Positions 8,212 to 17,583 of a stretch of DNA of 64,000 nt are shown here, one piece after another. The stretch's first letter is position 1; the number at the start of each line of letters is the position of its first letter. Below the pieces are notes generated by a model. It had not been told where the DNA came from. It worked only from the letters and a program-made list of their open reading frames with translations, and did no database searches. Made by a program: the position numbers and the translations under genes. The DNA is from Pelagibacterium halotolerans B2 (GTDB lineage: Bacteria; Pseudomonadota; Alphaproteobacteria; Rhizobiales; Devosiaceae), in contig NC_016078.1 in assembly GCF_000230555.1 (NCBI RefSeq), positions 868,001 to 932,000 of the forward strand, given 5' to 3'.

Positions 8212-10338
8212 ATGCCGGATGGCAAGGGGATGACCAATACGCATGCGGTCGATGCGGCGCTCGAGACCATGCCCTATGGGCTGTGCGTCTGGAGCGAGGA
8301 TCTGACGCTCGAATTGTTCAATTCCCGTTATGCCTGGACATTCGGCCTTGCGCCCGGCGCGCTCGCGGCCGGCATGAGTTTGCGCGATTGCTGTCGCGCT
8401 GTAATCGAAGCAGGCAATTATTTCGGCTACAGTGTTGACGAGCTTTACGATGCGATGCTGGGCCGCTTCGAGCGGCAGAAGCGTCGGGAGGCACCGACGC
8501 AATATGAACAGCAGCTTAGAGATCGGACCATCCGAACCACCTATACCGGTCGCCCGGGCACCGGGTGGCTGGTTACACACGAAGACATCACCGATGCGCG
8601 CGATCATCTGACGGCGCTTTCCAAGCGAGAGGCCGATCTGGCCCGGCAGGCCGTTCGCTTCGAAACCGCAGTCGACAATATGGCTCATGGCCTGTGCATG
8701 ATCGATGCCGATCATAAGCTGGTGATCTGCAATGCCAATTACGCGATGCTCTACGACCTCCCACAGAGCCTTCAGCAGCCCGGAACCCTGCTGACCGACA
8801 TTCTCGACTATCGTTTCGAAAACGGAATGCGCCCCAAGGACGGGCCGATGGCCTTTCTTCAGCGCCGCGTGCAAACGATTACGGACGGCAAGCGCAGCGT
8901 GGACATCTGCGAATTCGAAAATGGTCAGATTATTTCGCTCGTCCATCAGCCCATGGACGATGGCGGCTGGGTTGAAACCCACCAGGACATCACCGAGCAG
9001 AGGCGGTCCGAGGCACGCATCCATCATCTGGCGCGGCATGACGCCCTGACCGATCTGCCCAATCGCACGCTTTTTGCCGAAGAAATGGCCATGGCGGAGT
9101 CCCGCATACGTCGTGGTGAGATGATGGCGGTGCTGTGTTTTGACCTCGACCACTTCAAGGTTATCAATGATACGCTTGGGCACGGTGTGGGCGACGCGGT
9201 TCTCAAGGAAGTTGCCGCACGCATAAATCACACGAAGCGCGAACATGAATGCGCCGCCCGGCTCGGCGGCGACGAGTTTTCCATGCTGGCCGGGCCGCTC
9301 AAGAGCCCCAACGATGCTGCCGCGCTTGCCGAACGCCTTATCGCTTCGATCAGCCAGCCCATGGAAATCGAGGGCCATCGTGTCATCATCGGAACGTCCA
9401 TCGGTATTGCTGTAGCGCCCACCGACGGCGCCGATGGCGAAACGCTGATGAAGAATGCCGATTTGGCCCTTTATCGCGCCAAGGGCGATGGCCGGGGCAA
9501 TTACCGCTTCTTTGAAAAAGGCATGGACGCGGCAATGCAGCACCGCCGGGCCATAGAAAGCGGCCTTAAACTGGGCCTCACTCGGGACGAATTCAGGCTC
9601 GTTTTTCAGCCCCTCATGGATTTGGAAAGCAATCGCATCTCATGCATGGAAGCCCTTTTGCGCTGGGAACATTCGGAGATGGGCTTCATCTCGCCGGTCG
9701 AGTTCATCCCCGTGGCCGAGGAAATCGGCTTTATAGTTCAATTGGGCGAATGGGTGCTTAGACAGGCTTGCCTCACGGCCGCCAACTGGCCCGCCGATAT
9801 CCGCGTTGCGGTCAATCTATCGCCGGTGCAGTTCAAGAGCCGCAGGCTGATGGACAGTGTTCGACAGGCACTTGAGGAAGCGGGCCTGCCGCCAAGCCGG
9901 CTTGAACTGGAAATCACCGAATCCGTGCTGCTCAATGATTCCGACCAGACCCTGGAAACCCTGCATGCCCTTCGTGCCATGGGTATTCGCATTTCGATGG
10001 ACGATTTTGGCACAGGATATTCTTCACTCTCCTACCTGAGAGCCTTTCCCTTCGACAAGATCAAGATCGACCGCTCGTTCATCGAAGACGTGGGGTCAAC
10101 CGATGCCAATTTCGAAATTATCAAGGCGGTCATCGCCCTGGGGCGCAGTCTGGGGATGGCCACGACCGCCGAGGGCGTCGAGACCGAAGCCCAGCTCGAT
10201 GCCGTCCGTGCTCACGGGTGCAACGAGATTCAGGGCTTCCTGTTCTCGCGCCCCTTGCCGGCAAAAGACGCACTTGAGCTGATTACCCGCCTTTCTCCAA
10301 TAAGAGAACTTGAGCCCAGACTGAGCGGCAACGGCTGA
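8212..10338 (+). CDS. PAS-PAS-GGDEF-EAL bifunctional c-di-GMP protein
   Basis: 708 aa, no membrane segment, so cytoplasmic. Two PAS domains (about residues 8-125 and 135-255; MPYGLCVWSEDLTLELFNSR and MAHGLCMIDADHKLVICNAN) precede a GGDEF domain with intact GGDEF at residues 352-356 and an EAL domain with intact EAL at 480-482, plus DDFGTGYSSL and TTAEGVET. Both synthesis and hydrolysis of cyclic di-GMP are therefore possible. The PAS domains probably sense a small ligand or redox state and set the balance. Start chosen at 8212 after GGGGAA; an ATG at 8230 is possible. It is convergent with the DadA-like gene, their stop codons one base apart. Confidence 0.93.
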   Translation: MPDGKGMTNTHAVDAALETMPYGLCVWSEDLTLELFNSRYAWTFGLAPGALAAGMSLRDCCRAVIEAGNYFGYSVDELYDAMLGRFERQKRREAPTQYEQQLRDRTIRTTYTGRPGTGWLVTHEDITDARDHLTALSKREADLARQAVRFETAVDNMAHGLCMIDADHKLVICNANYAMLYDLPQSLQQPGTLLTDILDYRFENGMRPKDGPMAFLQRRVQTITDGKRSVDICEFENGQIISLVHQPMDDGGWVETHQDITEQRRSEARIHHLARHDALTDLPNRTLFAEEMAMAESRIRRGEMMAVLCFDLDHFKVINDTLGHGVGDAVLKEVAARINHTKREHECAARLGGDEFSMLAGPLKSPNDAAALAERLIASISQPMEIEGHRVIIGTSIGIAVAPTDGADGETLMKNADLALYRAKGDGRGNYRFFEKGMDAAMQHRRAIESGLKLGLTRDEFRLVFQPLMDLESNRISCMEALLRWEHSEMGFISPVEFIPVAEEIGFIVQLGEWVLRQACLTAANWPADIRVAVNLSPVQFKSRRLMDSVRQALEEAGLPPSRLELEITESVLLNDSDQTLETLHALRAMGIRISMDDFGTGYSSLSYLRAFPFDKIKIDRSFIEDVGSTDANFEIIKAVIALGRSLGMATTAEGVETEAQLDAVRAHGCNEIQGFLFSRPLPAKDALELITRLSPIRELEPRLSGNG

Positions 10339-10339
10339 A

Positions 10340-11599
10340 CTACCGGGGATATGTCCCGGCAAATCGGTCCATTGCGAATGGCGTGATGTCGATTGCCGGC
10401 TTCTCTCCCGTCATGGCCTGTGCCAGCAAATGCCCCGTGGCCGGGCCGAGGGTAAAGCCGTGATGGGCATGGCCGATGCCCACCCAAAGACCCCGATGCT
10501 TGGGCGCGGGTCCGATGATCGGCATCATGTCTGGCGTACAGGGACGGGCGCCTTTCCACGGCTGCGGGTCGAGCCGGTCACCCAGTGGGAAAAGCGCTCG
10601 CGCCTTGGCTTCGGCGCGACCAAGCTGAATGGGGGTTGGAGCCGCATCGCGTAGCGCAAACTCGGCTCCCGTGGTCAAGCGCACGCCCTTTTCCATCGGC
10701 GCAAGGCAATAGCCTACTTCCGCGTCGATCAGCCAGTTATTGAGCTTGGCCCCGCTCTGCGTGCCGTAATGCATGTGGTAACCGCGCTTGACGAAAAGCG
10801 GCAGGCGATATCCCAGGGGTTCGAGCACTTCGGGCGCCCAGGGGCCGAGCGTTACAACGACTTCGCGCGCGCTGTGGCGCGCTTCGGCGACGGTAACGGA
10901 CCAATCCTCGCCGGCCTGCTCAAGACCAGTGGCCTCGCCGCCAAGAAATTGGCCGCCCATCGATTTGAAAAGGTCGAAATATTTGGCAACCAGAGCGCCG
11001 GGATTGCGTATGGTCCAGGGGTCGGTCCAGTGGATGGCGCCCGCCAGTTTTTCGGTGAAATCGGGCTCGATCTGGGCCATCTCGGCGCCGTCGACCACAC
11101 GATGGTTTATGCCATAGAGTTCCAGGTCCTTTTTCGCCTTGGCTGCTTCGCCTTTGAGTTTTTCGTCGGTTCTGAAGGCGAGATACCAGCCCTTCTTGAT
11201 GACCAGGTCGTCGGCGCCGGACGCCGTGATGAGGTCCGAATGTTCCTCGATAGACCGCGCGATCAGCGGCGCGTAGCTCCTGACGACATGGCTGTAATGA
11301 CCGGGTGATGATTTCCACCAATAGCGCACAAGTGCAGGGGTAACCCTGGGCAGGGCAAACGGATCATAGCGTGCTGCTGTGGAAAGGTGCAGCCCGACCT
11401 GCATCAGTGTCGCCAGATCGCGCGGGAAGGCGTGCGGGCGTACGCCCTCGCGCTGGATGATGCCCGCGTTGCCGAAGGAGGTTTCCAATCCCGGCGCATT
11501 CTTGTCGACGAGTAAGACGCTCCGACCCCGTCGAAGCAGATGAATTGCGGTCGATACGCCGACGATACCCGCACCGATGACGATGACGTCCTGAGCCAT
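10340..11599 (-). CDS. FAD-dependent D-amino acid dehydrogenase-like oxidoreductase (DadA family)
   Basis: 419 aa. The N-terminal Rossmann FAD motif VIVIGAGIVGVSTAIHLLRR and the DAO-fold C-terminus (PDMMPIIGPAPKHRGLWVGI, GHAHHGFTLGPATG) match the DadA small subunit, which deaminates D-amino acids to 2-oxoacids and feeds the quinone pool. It lies 57 bp downstream of yejA in the same direction and probably shares that operon; this suggests use of D-amino acids delivered as peptides by YejABEF (inference). Other glycine/sarcosine oxidase-like activities in the same fold cannot be excluded. Confidence 0.85.
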   Translation of the reverse strand: MAQDVIVIGAGIVGVSTAIHLLRRGRSVLLVDKNAPGLETSFGNAGIIQREGVRPHAFPRDLATLMQVGLHLSTAARYDPFALPRVTPALVRYWWKSSPGHYSHVVRSYAPLIARSIEEHSDLITASGADDLVIKKGWYLAFRTDEKLKGEAAKAKKDLELYGINHRVVDGAEMAQIEPDFTEKLAGAIHWTDPWTIRNPGALVAKYFDLFKSMGGQFLGGEATGLEQAGEDWSVTVAEARHSAREVVVTLGPWAPEVLEPLGYRLPLFVKRGYHMHYGTQSGAKLNNWLIDAEVGYCLAPMEKGVRLTTGAEFALRDAAPTPIQLGRAEAKARALFPLGDRLDPQPWKGARPCTPDMMPIIGPAPKHRGLWVGIGHAHHGFTLGPATGHLLAQAMTGEKPAIDITPFAMDRFAGTYPR

Positions 11600-11656
11600 G
11601 GTCAGTCTTTCCAGAGCTTGAGGTTGATAACCCGCGTCGCCCGCGGGTCATTTCGA

Positions 11657-13510
11657 TTATTGTGAATTGCCGCCCGTTGCCGCGGCCTTCTCTTCGTCCC
11701 ACCACCAGACATCGGGGAAACCGATTGAGAACGCGGGCAGGATTTCAGGGTGGCTGAATCGGTCCCAGCGCGCGGTGCGGGCGTAGGTGATCGTATAGCT
11801 CGGGACGACATTGCTCATCGCCAGCAAGACCCGGTCCAGAGCGTGCGTTGCGGCGACGAGGGTCTCTCGGTCCGGTGCCAGAACGATTTTTTCGATCAGG
11901 GCGTCGACACCGGGGTCCGCAATGCCCGCATAATTCTGCGAGCCCTGCTCATCGACCGACGAGGAGCCCCAAAAATATCGCTGTTCGTTGCCGGGAGAAA
12001 GCGATTGCCCCCAGCGGGTGTAGATCACGTCATAATCAAACGAGCGCACGAGATTTGTATATTGCGGGGTGTCGACCACCCGCAGCGTTACGTTGGCGCC
12101 GATGGCATTGAGGTTTTCAGCCCAGTGCAGCGCGACGGGCTCTATCGTGGTGTCGTATGAGAGGATTTCGAAAGCGAACTGTTCGCCATTGGCATCGACC
12201 AGTTGGGTCCCGTCCAGCGTGTATCCAGCCTCGTTGAACAGCCGCAGGGCCTCGCGGAGATTGTCCCGGCGCGCTTCCTCACTGCCCCCCGTGGGATTGG
12301 TGAAGCGCGCGTCGAATACCGAAGCCGGTATGAGATCCCTGACCTCTTCGAGAATTTCGAGTTCGAGGCCGCTGGGGGCACCCTCGGGGGCGGCCAGTTC
12401 GGTTCCGAAGAAATAGGAATCGATGCGCTGGTACTGCTCGTAAAACAGCGTGCGGTTCAATTCCTCGAAGTCGAGAGCGTAGTTGAGCGCTTCGCGGACA
12501 CGCGGATCCTGAAACTTCTCTTTGCGCTGGTTGGGCACGAAGCCCCACATGACGCCGGACGCATTGTATCCGTTCTCGAATGTTTCGAGCACGACGCGCC
12601 CGTCGTTGACGGCAGGAAAATCATAGCCCGTTGCCCAGCGCCGAGCGATATTTTCGGTCCACCAATCGAATTCGTCGGCCTTGAACGCTTCGAACATTAC
12701 CGTCGTGTCGCGGAAATATTCGATGGTATATTCATCGAAGTTGGAAGTGCCCACATTGACCGGCTCGTCCGCACCCCAATAATTGGGGTCCCGTGTGTAG
12801 GTCACCGTCCGCCCCGCGTCGAAACCGGAAAGGGAATATGGACCCGACCCCATCGGCAGCTCCAGCGTCGATGCCCCGATGTCGCGAGGTTCGCCATCGG
12901 CATTTTCCCCTTCCCACCAATGTTTCGGCAGGACCAGAAGCTGGCCCATGATGAAGGGCAATTCGCGATTGCCCACTTCGCTGAAATAGAAAGTGATTTC
13001 ACCTTCGCCGGTGATTTCGGCGTCATCCACGGAAGCGTAGTACTCGGAATAGATGGGAGAAATCTCGGTCACCTGCTCAAAACTCCAAAGTACGTCTTCG
13101 GCGGTGACGGGCTCTCCATCCTGCCAGCGGGCGCGGGGATTAAGGCGAAAGGTGACCGATGAAAAGTCCTCCGGATATGTCAGCGCTTCGGCAAGCAGCC
13201 CGTAGGAGACCGAGTTCTCGTCTGCGCTGTCAGTCATCAATGTTTCATAGACGAGCCCCAACCCGGTCGCTGTCTCGCCCTGCGGCAGGATTGGGTTGAA
13301 CGTATCGAAACCGCCCAGTGCTGGAAGTCGCACCGCGCCTCCCTTAGGCGCGTCCGGGTTGACGTAGTCGAACATCTCGAAGCCGGCTTCGTATTTGGGA
13401 GTGCCATCCAGGGCAATGGCATGCACCCAACTGGCTTCGTCCTGCGCGAACGCATTGGTCGCAAGCGACAACGTGGTGAGTAGCGCAGCGGTAAGAACAA
13501 AGGTCTTCAT
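11657..13510 (-). CDS. yejA: Periplasmic peptide-binding protein YejA (ABC transporter family 5 SBP)
   Basis: 617 aa including a Sec signal peptide (MKTFVLTAALLTTLSLATNA, cleavage near AFA-QDE). The SBP_bac_5 body starts around residue 60 (YVNPDAPKGGAVR) and contains LNPRARWQDGEPVTAEDV. In E. coli YejA delivers peptides such as microcin C to YejBEF; in Brucella and Sinorhizobium the system protects against antimicrobial peptides. The ATG at 13510 is preceded by GAGAGGGG; the frame stays open upstream but that part has no gene character. It is separated from yejF by 142 bp holding a GTGG palindrome, so it may be transcribed at a different level from the membrane genes. Confidence 0.93.
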   Translation of the reverse strand: MKTFVLTAALLTTLSLATNAFAQDEASWVHAIALDGTPKYEAGFEMFDYVNPDAPKGGAVRLPALGGFDTFNPILPQGETATGLGLVYETLMTDSADENSVSYGLLAEALTYPEDFSSVTFRLNPRARWQDGEPVTAEDVLWSFEQVTEISPIYSEYYASVDDAEITGEGEITFYFSEVGNRELPFIMGQLLVLPKHWWEGENADGEPRDIGASTLELPMGSGPYSLSGFDAGRTVTYTRDPNYWGADEPVNVGTSNFDEYTIEYFRDTTVMFEAFKADEFDWWTENIARRWATGYDFPAVNDGRVVLETFENGYNASGVMWGFVPNQRKEKFQDPRVREALNYALDFEELNRTLFYEQYQRIDSYFFGTELAAPEGAPSGLELEILEEVRDLIPASVFDARFTNPTGGSEEARRDNLREALRLFNEAGYTLDGTQLVDANGEQFAFEILSYDTTIEPVALHWAENLNAIGANVTLRVVDTPQYTNLVRSFDYDVIYTRWGQSLSPGNEQRYFWGSSSVDEQGSQNYAGIADPGVDALIEKIVLAPDRETLVAATHALDRVLLAMSNVVPSYTITYARTARWDRFSHPEILPAFSIGFPDVWWWDEEKAAATGGNSQ

Positions 13511-13568
13511 GGCTTTGATCCCCTCTCGAGGCGAAGGTGGTTTCCTGTCGATCTTAGTGTGCTTCGTC

Positions 13569-13589
13569 CAAAAGTGGATACCACTTTTG
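13569..13589. repeat. Palindromic REP-like element (CAAAAGTGG family)
   Basis: Perfect inverted repeat CAAAAGTGG-ATA-CCACTTTTG between yejF and yejA. The same core recurs at 36671-36692 and, in degenerate form, around 40406-40417. Such AAAGTGG/CCACTTT palindromes are scattered in intergenic DNA of many Hyphomicrobiales; here it could form an mRNA hairpin that separates yejF and yejA expression. Confidence 0.7.
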
Positions 13590-13652
13590 CCCGAGCGGAC
13601 GGCGTCCGTCGCAAGTTTGATGCGCCGGGCGTGCGGCGGACGCAATAATATC

Positions 13653-15260
13653 TCACCGAACGGCCACGTCGAGCGCCGCCGCCAGCAGCGTGCGTGTGTA
13701 GGGGTGCTCGGGTGCCGCAAACAATGCCTCAGTTCGGGCCTGTTCCACGATCCTCCCATTTTGCATGACAATGATTTCGCTGGCGATAGCCCGCACGACG
13801 CGCAGATTGTGGGAGATGAAGACATAGGTCAGACCGTGACGGGCCTGCAGGTCACGCAGGAGTTTAACGATCTGTGCCTGAACGCTCATGTCGAGCGCCG
13901 AGGTGGGCTCGTCCAGAATTATGAACCTGGGCTCAAGGATCAGCGCGCGGGCAATGGCGATCCGCTGGCGCTGCCCGCCAGAGAGTTCATGGGGATAGCG
14001 GTGGACTATTTCCGGATCGAGCCCGACTTCCCCGAGCACGAACTTGACTCGTTCGACGCGCTCAACCGCCTTGATACTGGGAAAATGCACAGCCAAACCC
14101 TCGGCCACGATTTCGCCGACACTCATCCGCGGAGAAAGCGAACCGAATGGGTCCTGGAAAACCACCTGCATGTCCGCCCGATAGCGCCGCATTGCTCGCG
14201 ACTTTTTGTCCTCGATGTTTTCGCCCAGAAAGACGATCCGTCCCTGCGAGGAGATCAAGCGCAGCATGGCTAGGCCCAGCGTAGTCTTTCCCGATCCCGA
14301 CTCCCCCACAACGCCCAGCGTTTCGCCGCGCCTGACAACCAGATCGACGCCGTCGACGGCCTTGATATGATCCACGGTGCGCCTGAACACGCCCCGCTTT
14401 ATGGGAAACCAGACCTTGAGGTTATTTACCGCCATGATCGGCCCACCAGTCATGGCCTCCACTGGCTCCATTTCGGTTAACTCGGAGGAAAGCAGGTGCT
14501 TGGTATAGGCGTGGCGGGGGGTGCTGAATAACGACTCGGTCTCTGCCCGCTCGACGATCTCCCCGCCTTGCATGACGCAGACCTTGTCGGCCATCCGGCG
14601 CACGATGCCGAGGTCATGGGTGATGAACAGCATGGCCATGCCCATCCGCTGTTGCACCGATTTCAGCAGATCGAGAATTTGCGCCTGAACCGTTACGTCC
14701 AGCGCCGTTGTCGGCTCGTCGGCGATCAGCAAATCCGGTTCACAAGCCAGCGCCATGGCTATCATCACTCTTTGACGCTGTCCGCCCGATAGCTGATGCG
14801 GAAAGGAGGCAAGGCGCGTTTGGGGATCGGGAATGCCCACCGCATCGAGCAATTCCAGAACCCGCTTGCGCGCTGCATTCCGGCCCAGCCCTCGATGAAC
14901 GGACAGCACTTCGCTGACCTGCCTTTCGACGGTGTGGAGCGGATTGAGGGATGTCATCGGCTCCTGATAGATCATCGAAATGTCATTGCCGCGCACCGCA
15001 CGAAGCGTTTTGTCGTCCGCCGCCAGAAGATCTGCGCCCTTGAAGAAGATCTGACCCCTGGGGTGCGAGGCGGAAGGGTAGGGCAGGAGCCTGAGTACCG
15101 AAAGGGCGGTTACCGATTTTCCCGACCCGGACTCGCCGACCAGCGCCAGGGTTTCGCCCGGTGCGATATCCAGGCTCACGTCCCGAACGGCGTCGACCCG
15201 CCTTTCGCCAAGCTGGAAGGAAACATCGAGATTGCGGATACTCAGCAGCGGATCGGTCAT
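13653..15260 (-). CDS. yejF: Peptide ABC transporter ATP-binding protein YejF (two ABC domains)
   Basis: 535 aa with two fused ABC ATPase domains, characteristic of YejF. Domain 1 (about 1-250): Walker A GESGSGKSVTAL, signature LSGGQRQRV, Walker B LLIADEPTTALD. Domain 2 (about 275-530): Walker A GESGSGKTTLG, signature LSGGQRQRI, Walker B FIILDEPTSALD. Start set at the ATG at 15260 (MTDPLLSIRNL); the frame upstream overlaps yejE and is not conserved in character. Four bases separate it from the yejE stop. It powers peptide import by YejB/YejE. Confidence 0.94.
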   Translation of the reverse strand: MTDPLLSIRNLDVSFQLGERRVDAVRDVSLDIAPGETLALVGESGSGKSVTALSVLRLLPYPSASHPRGQIFFKGADLLAADDKTLRAVRGNDISMIYQEPMTSLNPLHTVERQVSEVLSVHRGLGRNAARKRVLELLDAVGIPDPQTRLASFPHQLSGGQRQRVMIAMALACEPDLLIADEPTTALDVTVQAQILDLLKSVQQRMGMAMLFITHDLGIVRRMADKVCVMQGGEIVERAETESLFSTPRHAYTKHLLSSELTEMEPVEAMTGGPIMAVNNLKVWFPIKRGVFRRTVDHIKAVDGVDLVVRRGETLGVVGESGSGKTTLGLAMLRLISSQGRIVFLGENIEDKKSRAMRRYRADMQVVFQDPFGSLSPRMSVGEIVAEGLAVHFPSIKAVERVERVKFVLGEVGLDPEIVHRYPHELSGGQRQRIAIARALILEPRFIILDEPTSALDMSVQAQIVKLLRDLQARHGLTYVFISHNLRVVRAIASEIIVMQNGRIVEQARTEALFAAPEHPYTRTLLAAALDVAVR

Positions 15261-15264
15261 GCCA

Positions 15265-16359
15265 TCACCCGAATGTCTTGCGCGGATCGAAGGCGTCGCG
15301 CACGGCCTCGCCCGCAAAGACCAGAAGGCTGAGCATGATGGAGATGACCGCAAACCCGGTCAGGCCCAGCCATGGTGCCTGTAGATTGTTCTTGCCTTGT
15401 GCTAGAAGCTCGCCCAGCGATGGCGATCCCGGAGGCAACCCGAAGCCAAGAAAATCCAGCGCCGTCAGCGTGGTGATCGATCCGCCCAGAATGAAGGGCA
15501 CGAATGTGATGGTTGCCACCATGGCGTTGGGCATCAGATGGCGGAACATGATCGTCCAATTGCCCACCCCCAGCGCCCGCGCCGCATTGACATATTCGAA
15601 ATTTCGTCCGCGCAGGAACTCCGCTCGCACAACCCCAACCAGGGCCACCCATGAAAACAGAAGCAGTATAATGAGCAGCACCCAGAAACTCGGGGCAATG
15701 ACGCTGGAAATGATGAGCAGGAGATAGAGCGAGGGGATCGAGGTCCAGACCTCGATGAAGCGCTGGAAAAGCAAATCGGTCCAGCCTCCGAAATAGCCCT
15801 GTGCCGCTCCGGCCACGATGCCGACCACGGACGACAGAATGGTCAGCGTCAACCCGAACAGCACCGAGATCCGGAACCCGTAGATCAGTCGGGCCAGAAC
15901 GTCCCGTCCCTGGTCGTCGGTGCCCAGCACATGCATGTTGCCAAACACACACCCTGGATCGCTTGCACCCTGGCGGTAGCGCGAACAGTTTTCCTCCTGG
16001 CTCATCAGCCAGCTCGGTGGTGTCGGCGCCGGTCGGGGCAGGGCTGTATCGACCGTGCGGTGGGAAAAGCGAAACAGCGGCCATATCGCCCAGCCGTTCT
16101 CCTCGATTTCGTTCTGGATCACCGAAGATCGATATTGTGTAACCGCGAGAAATCCCCCGAACTTGGTTTCCGGATAGTCGATCACCACCGGAAACAGCAA
16201 CTCGCCCTGGTAGGAGACGAGCAATGGCTTGTCGTTGCTGATGGCTTCGGCGAACAGGGTGACGACCACGAGAATCACGAAAATCCAGAACGAAATATGT
16301 CCGCGCCTGTTGCGGCGGAAATTGGCGAGCCTGCGCCGGTTTATCGACGATATGGCCAA
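15265..16359 (-). CDS. yejE: Peptide ABC transporter permease YejE
   Basis: 364 aa inner-membrane permease. N-terminal TM (ISFWIFVILVVVTLFAEAIS) is followed by a large extracytoplasmic insert, typical for YejE, containing QGASDPGCVFGNMHVLGTDD, then a BPD_transp_1 domain with the EAA-like loop NAARALGVGNWTIMFRHLMP. Ends in TM ISIMLSLLVFAGEAVRDAFD. It is sandwiched by 4-bp gaps between yejB and yejF, so co-translation is likely. Confidence 0.94.
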   Translation of the reverse strand: MAISSINRRRLANFRRNRRGHISFWIFVILVVVTLFAEAISNDKPLLVSYQGELLFPVVIDYPETKFGGFLAVTQYRSSVIQNEIEENGWAIWPLFRFSHRTVDTALPRPAPTPPSWLMSQEENCSRYRQGASDPGCVFGNMHVLGTDDQGRDVLARLIYGFRISVLFGLTLTILSSVVGIVAGAAQGYFGGWTDLLFQRFIEVWTSIPSLYLLLIISSVIAPSFWVLLIILLLFSWVALVGVVRAEFLRGRNFEYVNAARALGVGNWTIMFRHLMPNAMVATITFVPFILGGSITTLTALDFLGFGLPPGSPSLGELLAQGKNNLQAPWLGLTGFAVISIMLSLLVFAGEAVRDAFDPRKTFG

Positions 16360-16363
16360 GCTT

Positions 16364-17488
16364 TCAGACCTCCCGCGACTCGAAATCGATGCGCGGGTCG
16401 ATCCACATATAGGTGAGATCGGAGATCAGCCCTAAAACGAGTCCCACGAGCGAAAAGATGTAGAGCGTGGCAAAAATCACCGGGTAATCGCGGGTCAGGA
16501 CCGATTGAAAACCGAGCAATCCCAGGCCGTCGAGCGAAAAGATCGTTTCGATCAGGAGCGACCCGCCAAAGAACGCGCCAACGAATGCTCCTGGAAAGCC
16601 GGCGATCACGATCAGCATGGCGTTGCGGAACACATGGCCGTAAAGAACCCGGTTCTCGGTCAGGCCCTTGGCGCGCGCGGTGACGACATAGTGTTTGCGG
16701 ATTTCGTCGAGAAACGAATTTTTGACCAGCAGCGTGGAGGTCGCAAAAGCTCCCACGGCCATCGCGGCGATCGGCAGCACCAGGTGCCAGGCATAGTCGA
16801 GAATCTGCTGATACCATGGCATGGTCGCAAAGCCCGACGAGGTTAGCCCACGCAGCGGAAAGATCGACCAGAAGCTGCCCCCGGCGAACAGCACGATCAG
16901 CAGGATGGCGAACAGGAATCCGGGGATCGCGTAGCCGATGATGACCACCCCCGAGGTCCAGACATCGAAACGCGAACCGTCCCGCACTGCCTTGGCGATG
17001 CCCAATGGTATGGAAATGCCGTAAGAAATCAGCATCATCCAGAATCCGAGCGATATCGACACAGGCATTTTCTCGATCACGAGGTCGATGACGGAGATGT
17101 CGCGGTAGTAGGATTCCCCGAAGTCGAAACGCAGAAAGTCCCAGAGCATCGAAAAGAACCGCTCCACGGGCGGCTTGTCGAAACCGTACTGGGCCTCCAA
17201 TTGCGCGACAAAGGCGGGAGGCAGACCGCGCGCGCCGCGATAGACGCCTTGCGGCTCGCTGTCCGAACTGCTGCCTGCGTTGTTGTCGCTACCGCTCTGG
17301 CCGGAAAAATCGCCTTGAGCTGTTCCCGTGATGCGCGACAACGCGGAGACGTCGGTCCCGGAATACTGGGCAATCGCCTGTTCCACGGGCCCGCCCGGCG
17401 CAAACTGGATGACGAGAAACGACACCACCATGATCCCGAATACCGTCGGGATCATCAAAAGCAGGCGTCGCAGGATGTAGGCGGCCAT
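16364..17488 (-). CDS. yejB: Peptide ABC transporter permease YejB
   Basis: 374 aa. The N-terminal TM (LLLMIPTVFGIMVVSFLVIQ) and DppB-like body are clear; the cytoplasmic coupling loop reads VVTARAKGLTENRVLYGHVF. A low-complexity Gly/Ser/Asp insert around residues 50-85 (SGQSGSDNNAGSSSDSEPQG) is in the position where YejB proteins carry their extra periplasmic segment. First gene of the yejBEF-yejA-dadA-like transcription unit. Confidence 0.94.
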   Translation of the reverse strand: MAAYILRRLLLMIPTVFGIMVVSFLVIQFAPGGPVEQAIAQYSGTDVSALSRITGTAQGDFSGQSGSDNNAGSSSDSEPQGVYRGARGLPPAFVAQLEAQYGFDKPPVERFFSMLWDFLRFDFGESYYRDISVIDLVIEKMPVSISLGFWMMLISYGISIPLGIAKAVRDGSRFDVWTSGVVIIGYAIPGFLFAILLIVLFAGGSFWSIFPLRGLTSSGFATMPWYQQILDYAWHLVLPIAAMAVGAFATSTLLVKNSFLDEIRKHYVVTARAKGLTENRVLYGHVFRNAMLIVIAGFPGAFVGAFFGGSLLIETIFSLDGLGLLGFQSVLTRDYPVIFATLYIFSLVGLVLGLISDLTYMWIDPRIDFESREV

Positions 17489-17583
17489 GGCAGTCCAGGT
17501 CAGCGAGTCACGGGCCCAACCATGTCGGTTTTGTCACCGATGGCCAAGCGCTTTATGGTCGGCACCCGGTCACGACTTCGCGG

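Noticed and set aside
7888..9543. 551-codon minus-strand frame opposite the GGDEF-EAL gene
   Set aside because: No recognisable domain and no ribosome site; the plus strand encodes intact GGDEF and EAL motifs.
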